The notes under the pieces: generated by a model
Told to the model about the DNA's origin: nothing
What the model saw: the letters and a program-made list of their open reading frames with translations, nothing else
Databases searched by the model: none
Shown: positions 9,358 to 20,462 of the stretch, one piece after another
Position numbering within the stretch: position 1 is the stretch's first letter
Layout of the letters: the number at the start of each line of letters is the position of its first letter
Program-made: the position numbers and the translations under genes
Origin: Mesorhizobium sp. WSM3862
Lineage (GTDB): Bacteria > Pseudomonadota > Alphaproteobacteria > Rhizobiales > Rhizobiaceae
Direction of reading: 5' to 3'
DNA length: 64,000 bases
Assembly: GCF_002294985.1 (NCBI RefSeq)
Contig: NZ_NSGE01000001.1
Coordinates: forward strand, 804,733-868,732

Positions 9358-9416
9358 GTGCAATCATCTGCTTAGCACCACGACCTGCCAAACAGCATTA
9401 TGCTGCGTCAGCCCTT

Positions 9417-9442
9417 GAAATCGGAAGCCGGCTTCCGATTTC
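9417..9442. repeat. Perfect 26-bp palindrome
   Basis: GAAATCGGAAGCC followed directly by its reverse complement (centre at 9429/9430), with no loop. It lies between the sRNA terminator and the 3' end of the DUF1467 gene, and may act as a terminator for the minus-strand mce-DUF1467 unit although no T-tract follows on that strand. Confidence 0.6.
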
Positions 9443-9492
9443 AACCAGCACGGGCGCGGGCTGATCAATACTTGCGGAAACTGGGCAGAGCG

Positions 9493-9777
9493 CTAACGGC
9501 CGGCAGTATGAGTAAAGTCCGGCACGATGTGCGGAATGTCGTCGAAACCGAAGCCGAGCCCCCTTGTCAGGCCGTAGAAAATGCCGATCACGATCGCGGT
9601 GACGATCGTCGTGCGGATCGCCGCGCGCAGCATATGCGGTCCCTTCGGCGCGCTCGAGACCGTGCCGAGCGTCACGTCCTTGTCCTCATCCTGGGTGCGC
9701 AGGCTGAAGGGCAGCACCGCAAACAGCACCAGCCACCAGGTGACGAAGAACAGTGCGACGAAGGAAACCCAGTTCAT
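9493..9777 (-). CDS. DUF1467 family two-helix membrane protein
   Basis: A 94-residue protein with two transmembrane helices (about residues 5-25 and 54-72) separated by a charged segment containing LRTQDEDKD. It resembles DUF1467, a small alphaproteobacterial family of unknown function that I recall next to methylmalonyl-CoA epimerase genes. Its ATG overlaps the mce stop by four bases (9774-9777), so the two are translationally coupled. No catalytic motif is seen; I cannot assign a role. Confidence 0.8.
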   Translation of the reverse strand: MNWVSFVALFFVTWWLVLFAVLPFSLRTQDEDKDVTLGTVSSAPKGPHMLRAAIRTTIVTAIVIGIFYGLTRGLGFGFDDIPHIVPDFTHTAGR

Positions 9778-10178
9778 GCCTGCTCCAATTCGACCAGCGT
9801 GCCGAAGAAATCCTTGGGATGCAGGAACAGCACCGGCTTGCCATGCGCGCCGATCTTCGGATTGCCGTCGCCGAGCACACGCGCGCCGCTTGCTTTGAGC
9901 TGGTCGCGCGTGGCGAGGATATCGTCGACCTCGTAGCAGACATGATGCATGCCGCCCGACGGGTTCTTCGCGAGGAAGGCTGCGATCGGTGAAGCGTCGC
10001 CCAGTGGCTCCAGCAGCTCGATCTTGGCGTTGCCGACATCGACGAACACAACCGTGACGCCATGTTCCGGCAGCGCCTGCGGCTCGCTCAGCTGAGCGCC
10101 CAGCGTATCGCGATACGCAGCTGTCGCCGCAGCCAGGTTCGGCACGGCAAGCGCGACATGATTTAGGCGTCCGAGCAT
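9774..10178 (-). CDS. mce: Methylmalonyl-CoA epimerase
   Basis: Interconverts (S)- and (R)-methylmalonyl-CoA in propionyl-CoA breakdown, feeding the B12-dependent mutase. The 134-residue VOC-fold protein begins MLGRLNHVALAV. It has the metal-binding His of NHVA, the central MHHVCYEVDD segment and the C-terminal glutamate in TLVELEQA, all placed as in bacterial epimerases. It overlaps the DUF1467 gene. The mutase genes are not in the window, but a large cobalamin operon is. Spacing to rnj upstream is 94 bases. Confidence 0.92.
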   Translation of the reverse strand: MLGRLNHVALAVPNLAAATAAYRDTLGAQLSEPQALPEHGVTVVFVDVGNAKIELLEPLGDASPIAAFLAKNPSGGMHHVCYEVDDILATRDQLKASGARVLGDGNPKIGAHGKPVLFLHPKDFFGTLVELEQA

Positions 10179-10189
10179 AAGCGCTCCGA

Positions 10190-10272
10190 AAGTTAGGGGA
10201 GTAGGGGGGTTGGGAAAGACTCCGAGCTATTTGCTCTTCCCTACTCCCTTATTCCCGTACTCCCCTACTCCC
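10190..10272. repeat. Imperfect inverted repeat built from CTACTCCC units
   Basis: The rnj-mce gap consists largely of G-rich sequence (AGGGGAGTAGGGGG at about 10195-10208) facing four C-rich units (CTACTCCC, TATTCCC, GTACTCCC, CTACTCCC) at 10240-10272, which end right at the rnj stop codon. On the minus strand it can form a long GC-rich hairpin. There is no T-tract, so it may be an attenuating or mRNA-stabilising structure rather than a classical terminator. Confidence 0.5.
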
Positions 10273-11943
10273 TTATCTAGTAACAAACACCGTCACCAGC
10301 GGCTTCTTGCCCCAGGCTTCGTTGGCGGCGCCGCGGACGGCGCGGCGCACGGCCTCCTGCACAAGGTCGAGGTCTTTTCTGCGCTGGCGGGGGATCGAGT
10401 CCACCGCGCCGATTGCCGCATCGAGCATCAGGTCCTCTAGCGTCTCGCCGCTGGCATCGGCCTCGGCGACGCCGATCGCCACCAGATCGGGATCGCCGGC
10501 TAGCTCGTATTTCTCGTCGAGCACGACGTTGACCGCAACATGTCCGGCATAGGACAGCTTGCGCCGGTCGCGTATGCCCATCGACTGATCGGTGCCGATC
10601 AAGTATCCATCCTTGTAGAGGCGGCCGAACGGCACCTGGTCGATGATCGTGGCCGGACCGGGCCAGAGCCTCAACATATCGCCGTCGCGCACCTGCGCCA
10701 CCTGGCCGATGCCCGACATCGACATCAGCGAGCCCTGCGCCACCAGATGCGCCGCCTCGCCGTGCACCGGCACGCCGATCTGCGGCCGCACCCATTCATA
10801 CATCTTGCGCAACTCGCTGCGGCGCGGATGGCCGGAGACATGCACCAGCGCGTCGCCGTCCTCGATGATCTTCATGCCGAGGTCGATCAGCCGGTTCTTG
10901 ATTTCCAGGATCGCCTTCTCGTTGCCGGGAATGGTGCGCGACGAAAACACCACCGTGTCGCCGGCCGTCAGCGCCACCGACTTCATCTCGTCGCGCGAAA
11001 GCTTCGCAAGTGCGGCCAGCGGCTCGCCCTGGCTGCCGGTGCAGATGACCACCAGATTCTCGCGCGGGATATAGCCGTAATCCTCCTCGGCAATGAATTC
11101 CGGCAGGCCGTCCATGTAGCCGAGTTCGGTCGCGACATCGATCACGCGCTTCAGCGAGCGGCCGAGCACAAGGCACTGCCGGCCTGCATCCCGCGCAGCC
11201 TTGGCGATCGAAACGATGCGCCCGACATTGGAGGAAAAGGTGGTGACCGCGACGCGGCCCTTGGCGTTTTCGATGACGCCTTTCAGGCCCTCGCCGACCG
11301 CCACTTCCGACGGCGACTCCCCTTCCCTCAGCGCATTGGTGGAATCGCAGATCAGCGCCAGCACGCCCTTGTCGCCGTAAGCGCGGAAGCGCGCCTCGTC
11401 CGTCTTGGGGCCGATCGTCGGCGCCGGATCGATCTTCCAGTCGCCGGTGTGGATTACCGTGCCGGCGGGCGTGGAGATCGCCAGCGACATCGGCTCGGGA
11501 ATGGAATGCGCAACCGGGATGGCTTCGATCTCGAACGGCCCGACAGTGAACGTCTCGCCGGCCCTGTAGATCATTGCCGGGATTTTTGGCGCGTTCTGCT
11601 CGCCCTGCCGTTTGGCCTCCAGAAGGCCGGCGGTGAACGGCGTCATCCAGACCGGCACTTTGAGCTTCGGCCAGATATCGAGCAGCGCGCCGTAATGGTC
11701 CTCATGCGCATGCGTTATGACCACGCCGCGCAAGCCGTCGAGGTTCTCCTCGATGAAGCGTGTGTCGGGCAGGATCAGATCGACGCCCGGATGCGCGCTG
11801 TCCGGAAATGTGACTCCGACATCGACTACGATCCATTCGCGCGCGTCCGCGGGCCCGTATCCATAGAGGGCGAAGTTCATGCCGATCTCGCCGACGCCGC
11901 CGAGCGGCGCGAAGACGAGTTCGGCGTTCTCAGTATTCGCCAT
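10273..11943 (-). CDS. rnj: Ribonuclease J
   Basis: Metallo-beta-lactamase/beta-CASP nuclease with 5' exonuclease and endonuclease activity for mRNA decay and rRNA maturation. The 556-residue protein has the zinc motif THAHEDHYG, the downstream HTGDWKIDP motif, the beta-CASP segment and the conserved HVSGHPRRSEL region; the C-terminal part is the RNase J dimerisation domain. The ATG at 11943 (MANTENAELVF) follows a strong AGGAAAGGA. An upstream in-frame extension of 12 codons lacks such a site. It lies 49 bases after birA in the nuo transcript direction and may be cotranscribed. Confidence 0.94.
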   Translation of the reverse strand: MANTENAELVFAPLGGVGEIGMNFALYGYGPADAREWIVVDVGVTFPDSAHPGVDLILPDTRFIEENLDGLRGVVITHAHEDHYGALLDIWPKLKVPVWMTPFTAGLLEAKRQGEQNAPKIPAMIYRAGETFTVGPFEIEAIPVAHSIPEPMSLAISTPAGTVIHTGDWKIDPAPTIGPKTDEARFRAYGDKGVLALICDSTNALREGESPSEVAVGEGLKGVIENAKGRVAVTTFSSNVGRIVSIAKAARDAGRQCLVLGRSLKRVIDVATELGYMDGLPEFIAEEDYGYIPRENLVVICTGSQGEPLAALAKLSRDEMKSVALTAGDTVVFSSRTIPGNEKAILEIKNRLIDLGMKIIEDGDALVHVSGHPRRSELRKMYEWVRPQIGVPVHGEAAHLVAQGSLMSMSGIGQVAQVRDGDMLRLWPGPATIIDQVPFGRLYKDGYLIGTDQSMGIRDRRKLSYAGHVAVNVVLDEKYELAGDPDLVAIGVAEADASGETLEDLMLDAAIGAVDSIPRQRRKDLDLVQEAVRRAVRGAANEAWGKKPLVTVFVTR

Positions 11944-11992
11944 AAATCCTTTCCTTCCTGGCCAGTCAGGCCAAGCCAATCAAATCAAGTCG

Positions 11993-12814
11993 TCAAAGAC
12001 GGGCCGACGCGACCGCGCCGAAATGCACGTCGCCGGCCGCGATCGTCAAAACAGTTCCGTCATCGTCGCGGATCACGAAACGGCAGTCCTCGTCAATGGT
12101 TTCGAAGACGCCGCGCACCACATTGCCGTCAATTCTGACAGCAACCTCGCCGCCGAGCCCCGCGGCGCGAGCCAACCAGCGTTTCCTAATCGCGCTAAGT
12201 CCCCGCCCGTCATCCCACAATCTGAAATTCTCGCTCCAGGCATCCGAGAGCGCCAGGAACAGCATCTCGGCATCGCAATTGGCGCCAAGTGCCTGCAGCG
12301 ACGTCGCCGGATAAGGCAGATCCTCGGGGTATGCCACGACGTTGACGCCGATGCCGACGGCAACCGCGAAACGGCCGCCTTCGAGCAGGGTCGATTCCAG
12401 CAGGATGCCGGCAAGTTTGGCGCCGGTGGCGAGCACATCGTTCGGCCATTTCAGCTCGAAGCGGTTGCGTCCTTCGCTGGCTCCGTCCAGGCCAACGGCG
12501 ATCCGCCCTTGCGGGACGACGGCATCGAGCGCGTCGGCCAATGCAAGCCCAGCGACGAAGCCAAGCGTCGCGGCGAGCCGCAACTCGCCATTCGGAACCA
12601 GAAGCAGCGTCGCCGCCAGATTGCCTTCAGGCGTCGCCCAGGCGCGGCCGCGCCGACCGCGTCCGCTTTCCTGCCTCTTCGAGACGACCCAGAGTTTTCC
12701 CGGATCGCCCGCGCGTGCATGCTCAAGCGCCAGCGCGTTGGTCGAGCCGACGCTGTCATGGGCCTCGAGCCGGAACCCCTCCGACGCCGCGGTTGGAGCC
12801 AGCCGAAATGCCAT
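11993..12814 (-). CDS. birA: Biotin--[acetyl-CoA-carboxylase] ligase
   Basis: Activates biotin as biotinyl-AMP and attaches it to the biotin carrier lysine of carboxylases. The 273-residue protein has GRGRRGRAW (adenylate-binding loop), KWPNDVL and GIGVNV, and a small C-terminal SH3-like domain. It lacks the N-terminal helix-turn-helix of E. coli BirA, so it is a ligase without the biotin-operon repressor function. The ATG at 12814 lies four bases past the nuoN stop, making it the first non-nuo gene of the complex I transcript, as is common in alphaproteobacteria. Confidence 0.94.
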   Translation of the reverse strand: MAFRLAPTAASEGFRLEAHDSVGSTNALALEHARAGDPGKLWVVSKRQESGRGRRGRAWATPEGNLAATLLLVPNGELRLAATLGFVAGLALADALDAVVPQGRIAVGLDGASEGRNRFELKWPNDVLATGAKLAGILLESTLLEGGRFAVAVGIGVNVVAYPEDLPYPATSLQALGANCDAEMLFLALSDAWSENFRLWDDGRGLSAIRKRWLARAAGLGGEVAVRIDGNVVRGVFETIDEDCRFVIRDDDGTVLTIAAGDVHFGAVASARL

Positions 12815-12818
12815 CCCG

Positions 12819-14255
12819 TCAGAAGAAGGTCTTGGCGGCGGCTTCGGCATAGCTGCCGATCGGCCCGCCGATCAGCACATAGAACAGCACGAAGGCGCCG
12901 CTGACGCCGAGCACGAGGCGCAATTCGCTGGCCATCGGCACAAAGCCGCCGACAGGCTCGTCGAACCACATGATCTTGATGATGCGCAGGTAATAGTAGG
13001 CACCCACCACCGAAGCCAGCACGCCGATGATCGCCAGGGCATAGAGATGCGCGTTGATGGCGGCGAGGAACACGTACCATTTCCCCCAGAAGCCGGCGAG
13101 CGGCGGAATGCCGGCCAGCGAGAACATCAGGATGGTGAGGATGGTGGCCATGATGGGATTGGTCGAGGCGAGGCCCGCCAGATCGCCGATCTGCTCGACA
13201 TTGCCCTCCTTGCGCCGCATGGCGAGGATGAAGGCGAAGGTGCCGAGCGTCATCACCAGATAGATCAGCATGTAGATCGCCACGCCGCGCACGCCGGCCT
13301 GGCTGTTCGCGGCAAGGCCGACCAGCGCGTAGCCCATATGGCCGATCGAGGAATAGGCCATCAGCCGCTTGATGTTGGTCTGGCCGATCGCGGCGAAGGC
13401 GCCGAGCGCCATCGAGGCGATCGAGATGAAGACGACGATCTGCTGCCAGTCGGCGGCGATCGGCTTGAAGGCGCCCATGGTGACGCGCACGATCAGCGCC
13501 ATCGCCGCCATCTTCGGGGCGGCGGCCAGGAAGGCGGTGATCGGCGTCGGTGCGCCCTCATAGACGTCCGGCGTCCACATGTGGAACGGCACCGCCGAGA
13601 TCTTGAAGGCGAGGCCGGCGAGCACGAAGACAAGGCCGAAGACAAGGCCGAGCTGGCGTTCGCCGCTGCCCAGCGCCGTCGCGATCTCGTGAAAGCCGGT
13701 GTTGCCGGTATAGCCGTAGACCAGCGAGATGCCGTAGAGCAGCATGCCCGACGACAGCGCGCCGAGAACGAAATATTTGAGGCCGGCCTCGGTCGAGCGG
13801 ACATTGTCACGGTTGATCGCCGCCAGCACATAGATCGCCAGCGACTGCAGCTCGAGCCCGAGATAAAGGCCGATCATGCCGTTGGCGGAGATCATCAGCA
13901 TCATGCCGAGCGTGCACAGCACGATCAGCACCGGATATTCGAACTTGTCGAAATGCTCCTGCCTGGCAAACCGCATCGACATGACGAGCGTGACCGCAGA
14001 GCCGATCAGCGCCAGCATTTTCATGAAGCGGCCGAAGGAGTCCTGGACGAAAGCGCTGCCATAGGCAGACCCCTCGCCGTCGGAGAAAGCCAGCCACAGG
14101 CCGGCGATCACAAGCACCGCGACCGCGAGCCCGGTCACCGTCATCGTGTTGTTGGAGCGCGAATAGGCGCCCACCATCAGAAGCGCCAGTGCGCCGATGG
14201 CGAGGATCAGTTCCGGCGTTGAGAGCGAAAGGCTGGAGAGAAGGTCCGGCGTCAT
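12819..14255 (-). CDS. nuoN: NADH-quinone oxidoreductase subunit N
   Basis: One of three antiporter-like proton-pumping subunits in the membrane arm of complex I. It is about 478 residues and almost wholly hydrophobic (about 14 helices). The proton-antiporter signature includes [20 protein letters not shown], with the key lysine before the HMW motif. The ATG at 14255 ([10 protein letters not shown]) fits the family; upstream frame extension is arginine/proline-rich and overlaps the end of nuoM. It is separated from nuoM by 13 bases and followed by birA. Confidence 0.96.
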   Translation of the reverse strand: MTPDLLSSLSLSTPELILAIGALALLMVGAYSRSNNTMTVTGLAVAVLVIAGLWLAFSDGEGSAYGSAFVQDSFGRFMKMLALIGSAVTLVMSMRFARQEHFDKFEYPVLIVLCTLGMMLMISANGMIGLYLGLELQSLAIYVLAAINRDNVRSTEAGLKYFVLGALSSGMLLYGISLVYGYTGNTGFHEIATALGSGERQLGLVFGLVFVLAGLAFKISAVPFHMWTPDVYEGAPTPITAFLAAAPKMAAMALIVRVTMGAFKPIAADWQQIVVFISIASMALGAFAAIGQTNIKRLMAYSSIGHMGYALVGLAANSQAGVRGVAIYMLIYLVMTLGTFAFILAMRRKEGNVEQIGDLAGLASTNPIMATILTILMFSLAGIPPLAGFWGKWYVFLAAINAHLYALAIIGVLASVVGAYYYLRIIKIMWFDEPVGGFVPMASELRLVLGVSGAFVLFYVLIGGPIGSYAEAAAKTFF

Positions 14256-14268
14256 GGTATTTCCCCGG

Positions 14269-15773
14269 TCAGTTCGCCGCCGCGGTCTGCGCGGAATTGA
14301 TGGATGCGGTGACGTTGGTGACGAGCGCCTTGACCGACTGCGTGGTGGCATCGAAGACAGGCGCCGGATAGACGCCGAAGAAGATCACCAGCACCACCAG
14401 CGGGTAGATGATCGCCTTCTCGCGCGTCGACAGATCGAGCAGGTTCTTCAGGCTCTCCTTGGTCAGCGCCCCGAAGATCACGCGGCGGTAGAGCCAGAGC
14501 GCATAGGCTGCCGACAGGATGACGCCGGTAGCGGCGAAGAACGCCACCCAGGTGTTGACCCGAAACACGCCGAGCATGGTCAGGAACTCGCCGACGAAGC
14601 CGCTGGTGCCCGGCAGGCCGACATTGGCCATGGTGAAGATCATGAACGCGGTCGCATATTTCGGCATGTTGTTGACCAGCCCGCCATAGGCGTCGATCTC
14701 GCGCGTATGCATGCGGTCGTAGATGACGCCGACGCACAGGAACAGCGCGCCGGAGACGAGGCCGTGGCTGAGCATCTGGAACATCGCGCCCTGCACGCCC
14801 TCCTGGTTCATCGCGAAGATGCCCATGGTGACGAAACCCATATGGGCGACCGACGAATAGGCGATGAGCTTCTTCATGTCCTCCTGCATCAGCGCCACCA
14901 GCGAGGTGTAGATGATGGCGACGACCGAGAGCGTGAAGATCAGCGGCGCGAACATCTCCGACGCCAGCGGGAACATCGGCAGCGAGAAGCGCAGGAAGCC
15001 GTATCCGCCCATCTTCAACAGGATGCCGGCCAGGATGACCGAACCCGCCGTCGGCGCCTCGACATGCGCGTCGGGCAGCCAGGTGTGCACCGGCCACATC
15101 GGCATCTTCACCGCGAAGGAGGCAAAGAAGGCGAGCCACAGCCAGGTCTGCATGTTGGCCGGGAAGCTATGCGTCAGCAGCGTGGTGATGTCGGTCGTGC
15201 CGGACTGGAAGAACATCGCCATGATGGCGAGCAGCATCAGCACCGAGCCGGCAAGCGTATAAAGGAAGAACTTGAACGAGGCATAGACGCGCCGCTTGCC
15301 GCCCCAGACACCGATTATGATGAACATCGGGATCAGGCCGCCCTCGAAGAAAACGTAGAAGAGCACGATGTCGAGCGCGCAGAACACGCCGATCATCAGC
15401 GTCTCGAGGATCAGGAAGGCGATCATGTAGGCCTTGACGCGCTTCTCGATCGCATCCCACGAGGCCAGGATGCAGAGCGGCATCAGGAAGGTGGTCAGGA
15501 TGACGAACAGCATCGAGATGCCGTCGACGCCCATATGATAGGAGATGCCCGAATCCAGCCAGGCGTGCTTCTCGACGAACTGGAAGCCGGCCTGCGAATT
15601 GTCGAAACCCTTCCAGATGAACAGCGACACCACGAAGGTGAACGCCGTCGTGATGAAGGCGATCGAGCGGATGTTGCGGCGCGCGTTTTCGCTGTCGTCG
15701 CTGATCGGCAGAATGAGCAGAACACCAACCAGCGGCAGGAAGGTGACCAGCGAGAGGATTGGCCAGTCGGTCA

Positions 15774-15774
<1 letters not shown>
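14269..15774 (-). CDS. nuoM: NADH-quinone oxidoreductase subunit M
   Basis: Antiporter-like proton-pumping subunit of complex I, 501 residues with about 14 transmembrane helices. The conserved [11 protein letters not shown] segment, the [20 protein letters not shown] signature (functional lysine before PMWPVHTW) and the glutamate-bearing LETLMIG region are all present. The ATG overlaps the nuoL stop as TGATG, giving tight coupling. Nothing is unusual compared with other rhizobial NuoM proteins. Confidence 0.97.
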
Positions 15775-17747
<1,973 letters not shown>

Positions 17748-17758
17748 GGTTGTTCCCG

Positions 17759-18067
17759 TCAACCCTTCATCTGGTTCACGTCTTCGACCGCTATCGAGCC
17801 GCGGTTGCGGAAGAAGACGACAAGAATGGCAAGTCCGATCGCGGCCTCCGCCGCGGCGACCGTCAGCACGAACAGGGCGAATACCTGCCCTACGAGGTCA
17901 TGCAGCGCCGCCGAGAAGGCGACGAAGTTGATGTTGACCGCGAGCAGGATCAGCTCGATCGACATCAGGATGACGATGATGTTGCGGCGGTTCAAAAAGA
18001 TGCCGAACACGCCGAGCGTGAACAGGATCGCCGATACGGTCAGATAATGCGCGATGCCGACGACCAT
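17759..18067 (-). CDS. nuoK: NADH-quinone oxidoreductase subunit K
   Basis: Small membrane subunit of complex I (102 residues, three helices) in the proton path next to NuoJ and NuoN. The two membrane glutamates essential in E. coli have counterparts here, in [11 protein letters not shown] (helix 2) and AEAAIGLAI (helix 3). The start at ATG 18067 lies one base past the nuoJ stop. The length equals the family norm. Confidence 0.97.
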   Translation of the reverse strand: MVVGIAHYLTVSAILFTLGVFGIFLNRRNIIVILMSIELILLAVNINFVAFSAALHDLVGQVFALFVLTVAAAEAAIGLAILVVFFRNRGSIAVEDVNQMKG

Positions 18068-18068
18068 C

Positions 18069-18689
18069 TCAGATACCCTCGCCCGACTTGACCTTGCGGA
18101 TTTCCATGCCCGTTGCCGGCGTGCGGCCGACCTGGGCGGCGATCGACTGCCGCTTGACGCCTTCCTTGTGGCGCAGCGTCAGCACGATGGCACCGATCAT
18201 GGCGACCAGAAGCACGAGGCCGGCGATCTGGAAATAATAGAGATAGTCCGTGTAGAGGATGTCGCCGAGCGCCGCCGTGTTGGAGCGCGCGGCGAGGTCC
18301 GGCGTTGCCTTCGCCACCGTCGAGGCAAGCTGCGGCGCGAAGCTGTAGCCGCCGAGCACGACGATCAGCTCCGCCGCCAGGATCAGTCCGACCAGCGCGC
18401 CGATCGGCGCATATTGCAGCGCGCCCTGCTTCATCTCCGCGAAGTCGACGTCGAGCATCATGACGACGAACAGGAACAGCACCATCACAGCGCCGACATA
18501 GACGACGAGCAGGATCATCGCCAGGAACTCGGCGCCGGTCAGCATGAACAGGCCAGCGGCATTGAAGAAGGTGAGGATCAGGAACAGCACCGAATGCACG
18601 GGGTTGCGCGACGAAATGACCATGAAGGCCGACGCCACGGCGATAAAGGCGAAGAGGTAGAAAAAGACCGCCTCTAGTCCACTCAGCAT
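18069..18689 (-). CDS. nuoJ: NADH-quinone oxidoreductase subunit J
   Basis: Membrane subunit of complex I with five predicted helices (206 residues), contributing to the E-channel and the helix whose rotation links quinone reduction to pumping. Conserved [17 protein letters not shown] and [16 protein letters not shown] segments are present. It is separated from nuoI by 236 bases of repeat-bearing DNA, the largest break in the operon. It is tightly followed by nuoK (one base). Confidence 0.97.
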   Translation of the reverse strand: MLSGLEAVFFYLFAFIAVASAFMVISSRNPVHSVLFLILTFFNAAGLFMLTGAEFLAMILLVVYVGAVMVLFLFVVMMLDVDFAEMKQGALQYAPIGALVGLILAAELIVVLGGYSFAPQLASTVAKATPDLAARSNTAALGDILYTDYLYYFQIAGLVLLVAMIGAIVLTLRHKEGVKRQSIAAQVGRTPATGMEIRKVKSGEGI

Positions 18690-18780
18690 GGGGTTCCCTC
18701 GGGTTCCTGTCCGAACACTGGCTCAGCGCCCCTGCTCGATGTCGCCGCCGCCTCCGGCTGGCAAAGTTGCGTGTTCCTAT

Positions 18781-18888
18781 CGCATGTTCCGATCGGGTTG
18801 AAAGACCCGATCGAAAGAAACATGCGACACTCTTTTCATTCCGGAGGATGATCTGGTCCGAAAGTCTGCAACTTTTCGGGGACCATCC
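18781..18888. repeat. Two adjacent palindromic elements inside the nuo operon
   Basis: First hairpin 18781-18826: outer CGCATGTT/AACATGCG and inner CGATCGGGT/ACCCGATCG. Second hairpin 18846-18888: GGATG/CATCC with GGTCCGAAA facing TTTTCGGGGACC. They occupy the nuoI-nuoJ gap, so every full nuo transcript would carry them. The second has the same CCGAAA...TTTTCGG core as the repeat at 55323. Confidence 0.6.
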
Positions 18889-18925
18889 TTTGGACGAGGC
18901 CCTCGCCCCGTCCATGCCTCAAATG

Positions 18926-19417
18926 TCAGCGATAGGGCGCGTCCAACGCGATGTTGCGCGCCAGCTCACGCTCCCAGCGATCGCCGTTCGCGAGCAGCTT
19001 TTCCTTGTTGTAGTAAAGCTCCTCGCGCGTCTCGGTCGCGAATTCGAAATTCGGCCCCTCGACGATGGCGTCGACCGGGCAGGCTTCCTGGCAGAAGCCG
19101 CAATAGATGCACTTCACCATGTCGATATCGTAGCGTACGGTGCGCCGCGTACCGTCGTTGCGGCGCGGGCCGGCTTCGATGGTGATCGCCTGTGCCGGAC
19201 AGATCGCCTCGCAAAGCTTGCAGGCGATGCAGCGCTCCTCCCCATTGGGGTAGCGGCGCAGCGCGTGCTCGCCGCGGAAGCGCGGGCTGGTCGGTCCCTT
19301 CTCGTGCGGATAGTTGATCGTCTCCTTCGGCGCAACGAACTGGCGCATCGACAGGAAGAAGGCGCTGACGAAATCCTTCAGCAACAGGGCCTTTGCGGCT
19401 TGGGCAAGAGCGGACAT
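18926..19417 (-). CDS. nuoI: NADH-quinone oxidoreductase subunit I
   Basis: Peripheral-arm subunit of complex I that carries clusters N6a and N6b on the way to the quinone site. The 163-residue protein has two 2[4Fe-4S] ferredoxin motifs, [12 protein letters not shown] and [12 protein letters not shown], each followed by the distant partner segment, and an N-terminal amphipathic helix that docks on the membrane. The ATG at 19417 overlaps the nuoH stop as TGATG; a GTG codon just before it is the alternative. The long gap after it holds palindromic repeats. Confidence 0.97.
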   Translation of the reverse strand: MSALAQAAKALLLKDFVSAFFLSMRQFVAPKETINYPHEKGPTSPRFRGEHALRRYPNGEERCIACKLCEAICPAQAITIEAGPRRNDGTRRTVRYDIDMVKCIYCGFCQEACPVDAIVEGPNFEFATETREELYYNKEKLLANGDRWERELARNIALDAPYR

Positions 19418-20460
19418 CACGCAAACCCCGTGATCTTGAGGAAGGCCGCGGTGGCGACGACCATGAACAGCGAGATCGGCAGGAAGACCTTCCAGCCTAG
19501 CCGCATCAGCTGATCATAGCGGTAGCGCGGCACAAACGCCTTCACCATCGAGAACATGAAGAACACCAGGCAGACCTTGAGCACGAACCAGATCAGGCCC
19601 GGCACCCAGGTGAAGGGCGCGAAGTCGAACGGTGGCAGCCAGCCGCCGAGGAACAGGATGGTGGCCAGCGCGCACATCAGGACGACGGCGACGTACTCGC
19701 CCAGGAAGAAGAGCAGGAACGGCGTCGACGAATATTCGACCATGTGTCCGGCGACGAGTTCCGATTCCGCTTCCACCAGATCGAAGGGCGGACGGTTCGT
19801 CTCGGCCAGCGCCGAGATGAAGAACACGATGAACATCGGGAACAGCGACAGCCAGTGCCAGTCGAGGAAGGTGTTGGGCAGGCCGAGCTTGGTGCCGAGG
19901 CCATCCTGCTGCGAGAGCACGATGTCGGAGAGGTTGAGCGAGCCGACGCAAAGCAGCACGGTGACGATGACGAAGCCGATCGACACCTCGTAGGACACCA
20001 TCTGCGCGGCTGAGCGCAGCGCGCCGAGGAACGGATATTTCGAGTTCGACGCCCAGCCGCCCATGATCACGCCGTAGACCTCGAGCGAGGAGATGGCGAA
20101 AACATAAAGGATGCCGACATTGATGTTAGCGATAGCCCAGCCTTGATTGACCGGAATGACCGCCCAGGCCGAGATCGCGAGCACGGCTGAGACCAGTGGC
20201 GCCAGCAGGAAGACGCCCTTGTTGGCGCCCGACGGGATCACCGGCTCCTTGAAGACGAATTTCAAAAGGTCGGCGAAGGCCTGCAGCGTGCCCCAGGGAC
20301 CGACCACGTTCGGGCCGCGGCGCAGCTGCACCGCAGCCCAGATCTTGCGGTCGGCATAAAGCACGTAAGCCACAAAGATCAAAAGAACGACGATCAGCAC
20401 GACCGACTTCAACAGGATCAGCAGCGCCGGCAGCACGTAGAAGGAAAAGAAGGTGTCCAT
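19417..20460 (-). CDS. nuoH: NADH-quinone oxidoreductase subunit H
   Basis: Membrane subunit that, with NuoB and NuoD, forms the quinone-binding chamber of complex I. The 347-residue protein has eight or more helices, the [11 protein letters not shown] loop and the charged loop [17 protein letters not shown]. The ATG at 20460 (MDTFFSFYV) comes two bases after the nuoG stop. A longer frame exists but overlaps nuoG and is not family-like. It is coupled to nuoI. Confidence 0.97.
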   Translation of the reverse strand: MDTFFSFYVLPALLILLKSVVLIVVLLIFVAYVLYADRKIWAAVQLRRGPNVVGPWGTLQAFADLLKFVFKEPVIPSGANKGVFLLAPLVSAVLAISAWAVIPVNQGWAIANINVGILYVFAISSLEVYGVIMGGWASNSKYPFLGALRSAAQMVSYEVSIGFVIVTVLLCVGSLNLSDIVLSQQDGLGTKLGLPNTFLDWHWLSLFPMFIVFFISALAETNRPPFDLVEAESELVAGHMVEYSSTPFLLFFLGEYVAVVLMCALATILFLGGWLPPFDFAPFTWVPGLIWFVLKVCLVFFMFSMVKAFVPRYRYDQLMRLGWKVFLPISLFMVVATAAFLKITGFA

Positions 20461-20462
20461 GC

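Noticed and set aside
9264..9375. 36-codon ORF inside the candidate sRNA, preceded by GGAGG
   Set aside because: GGAGG is directly against the ATG with no spacing, and the frame runs through the terminator hairpin; a coincidental ORF is more likely.
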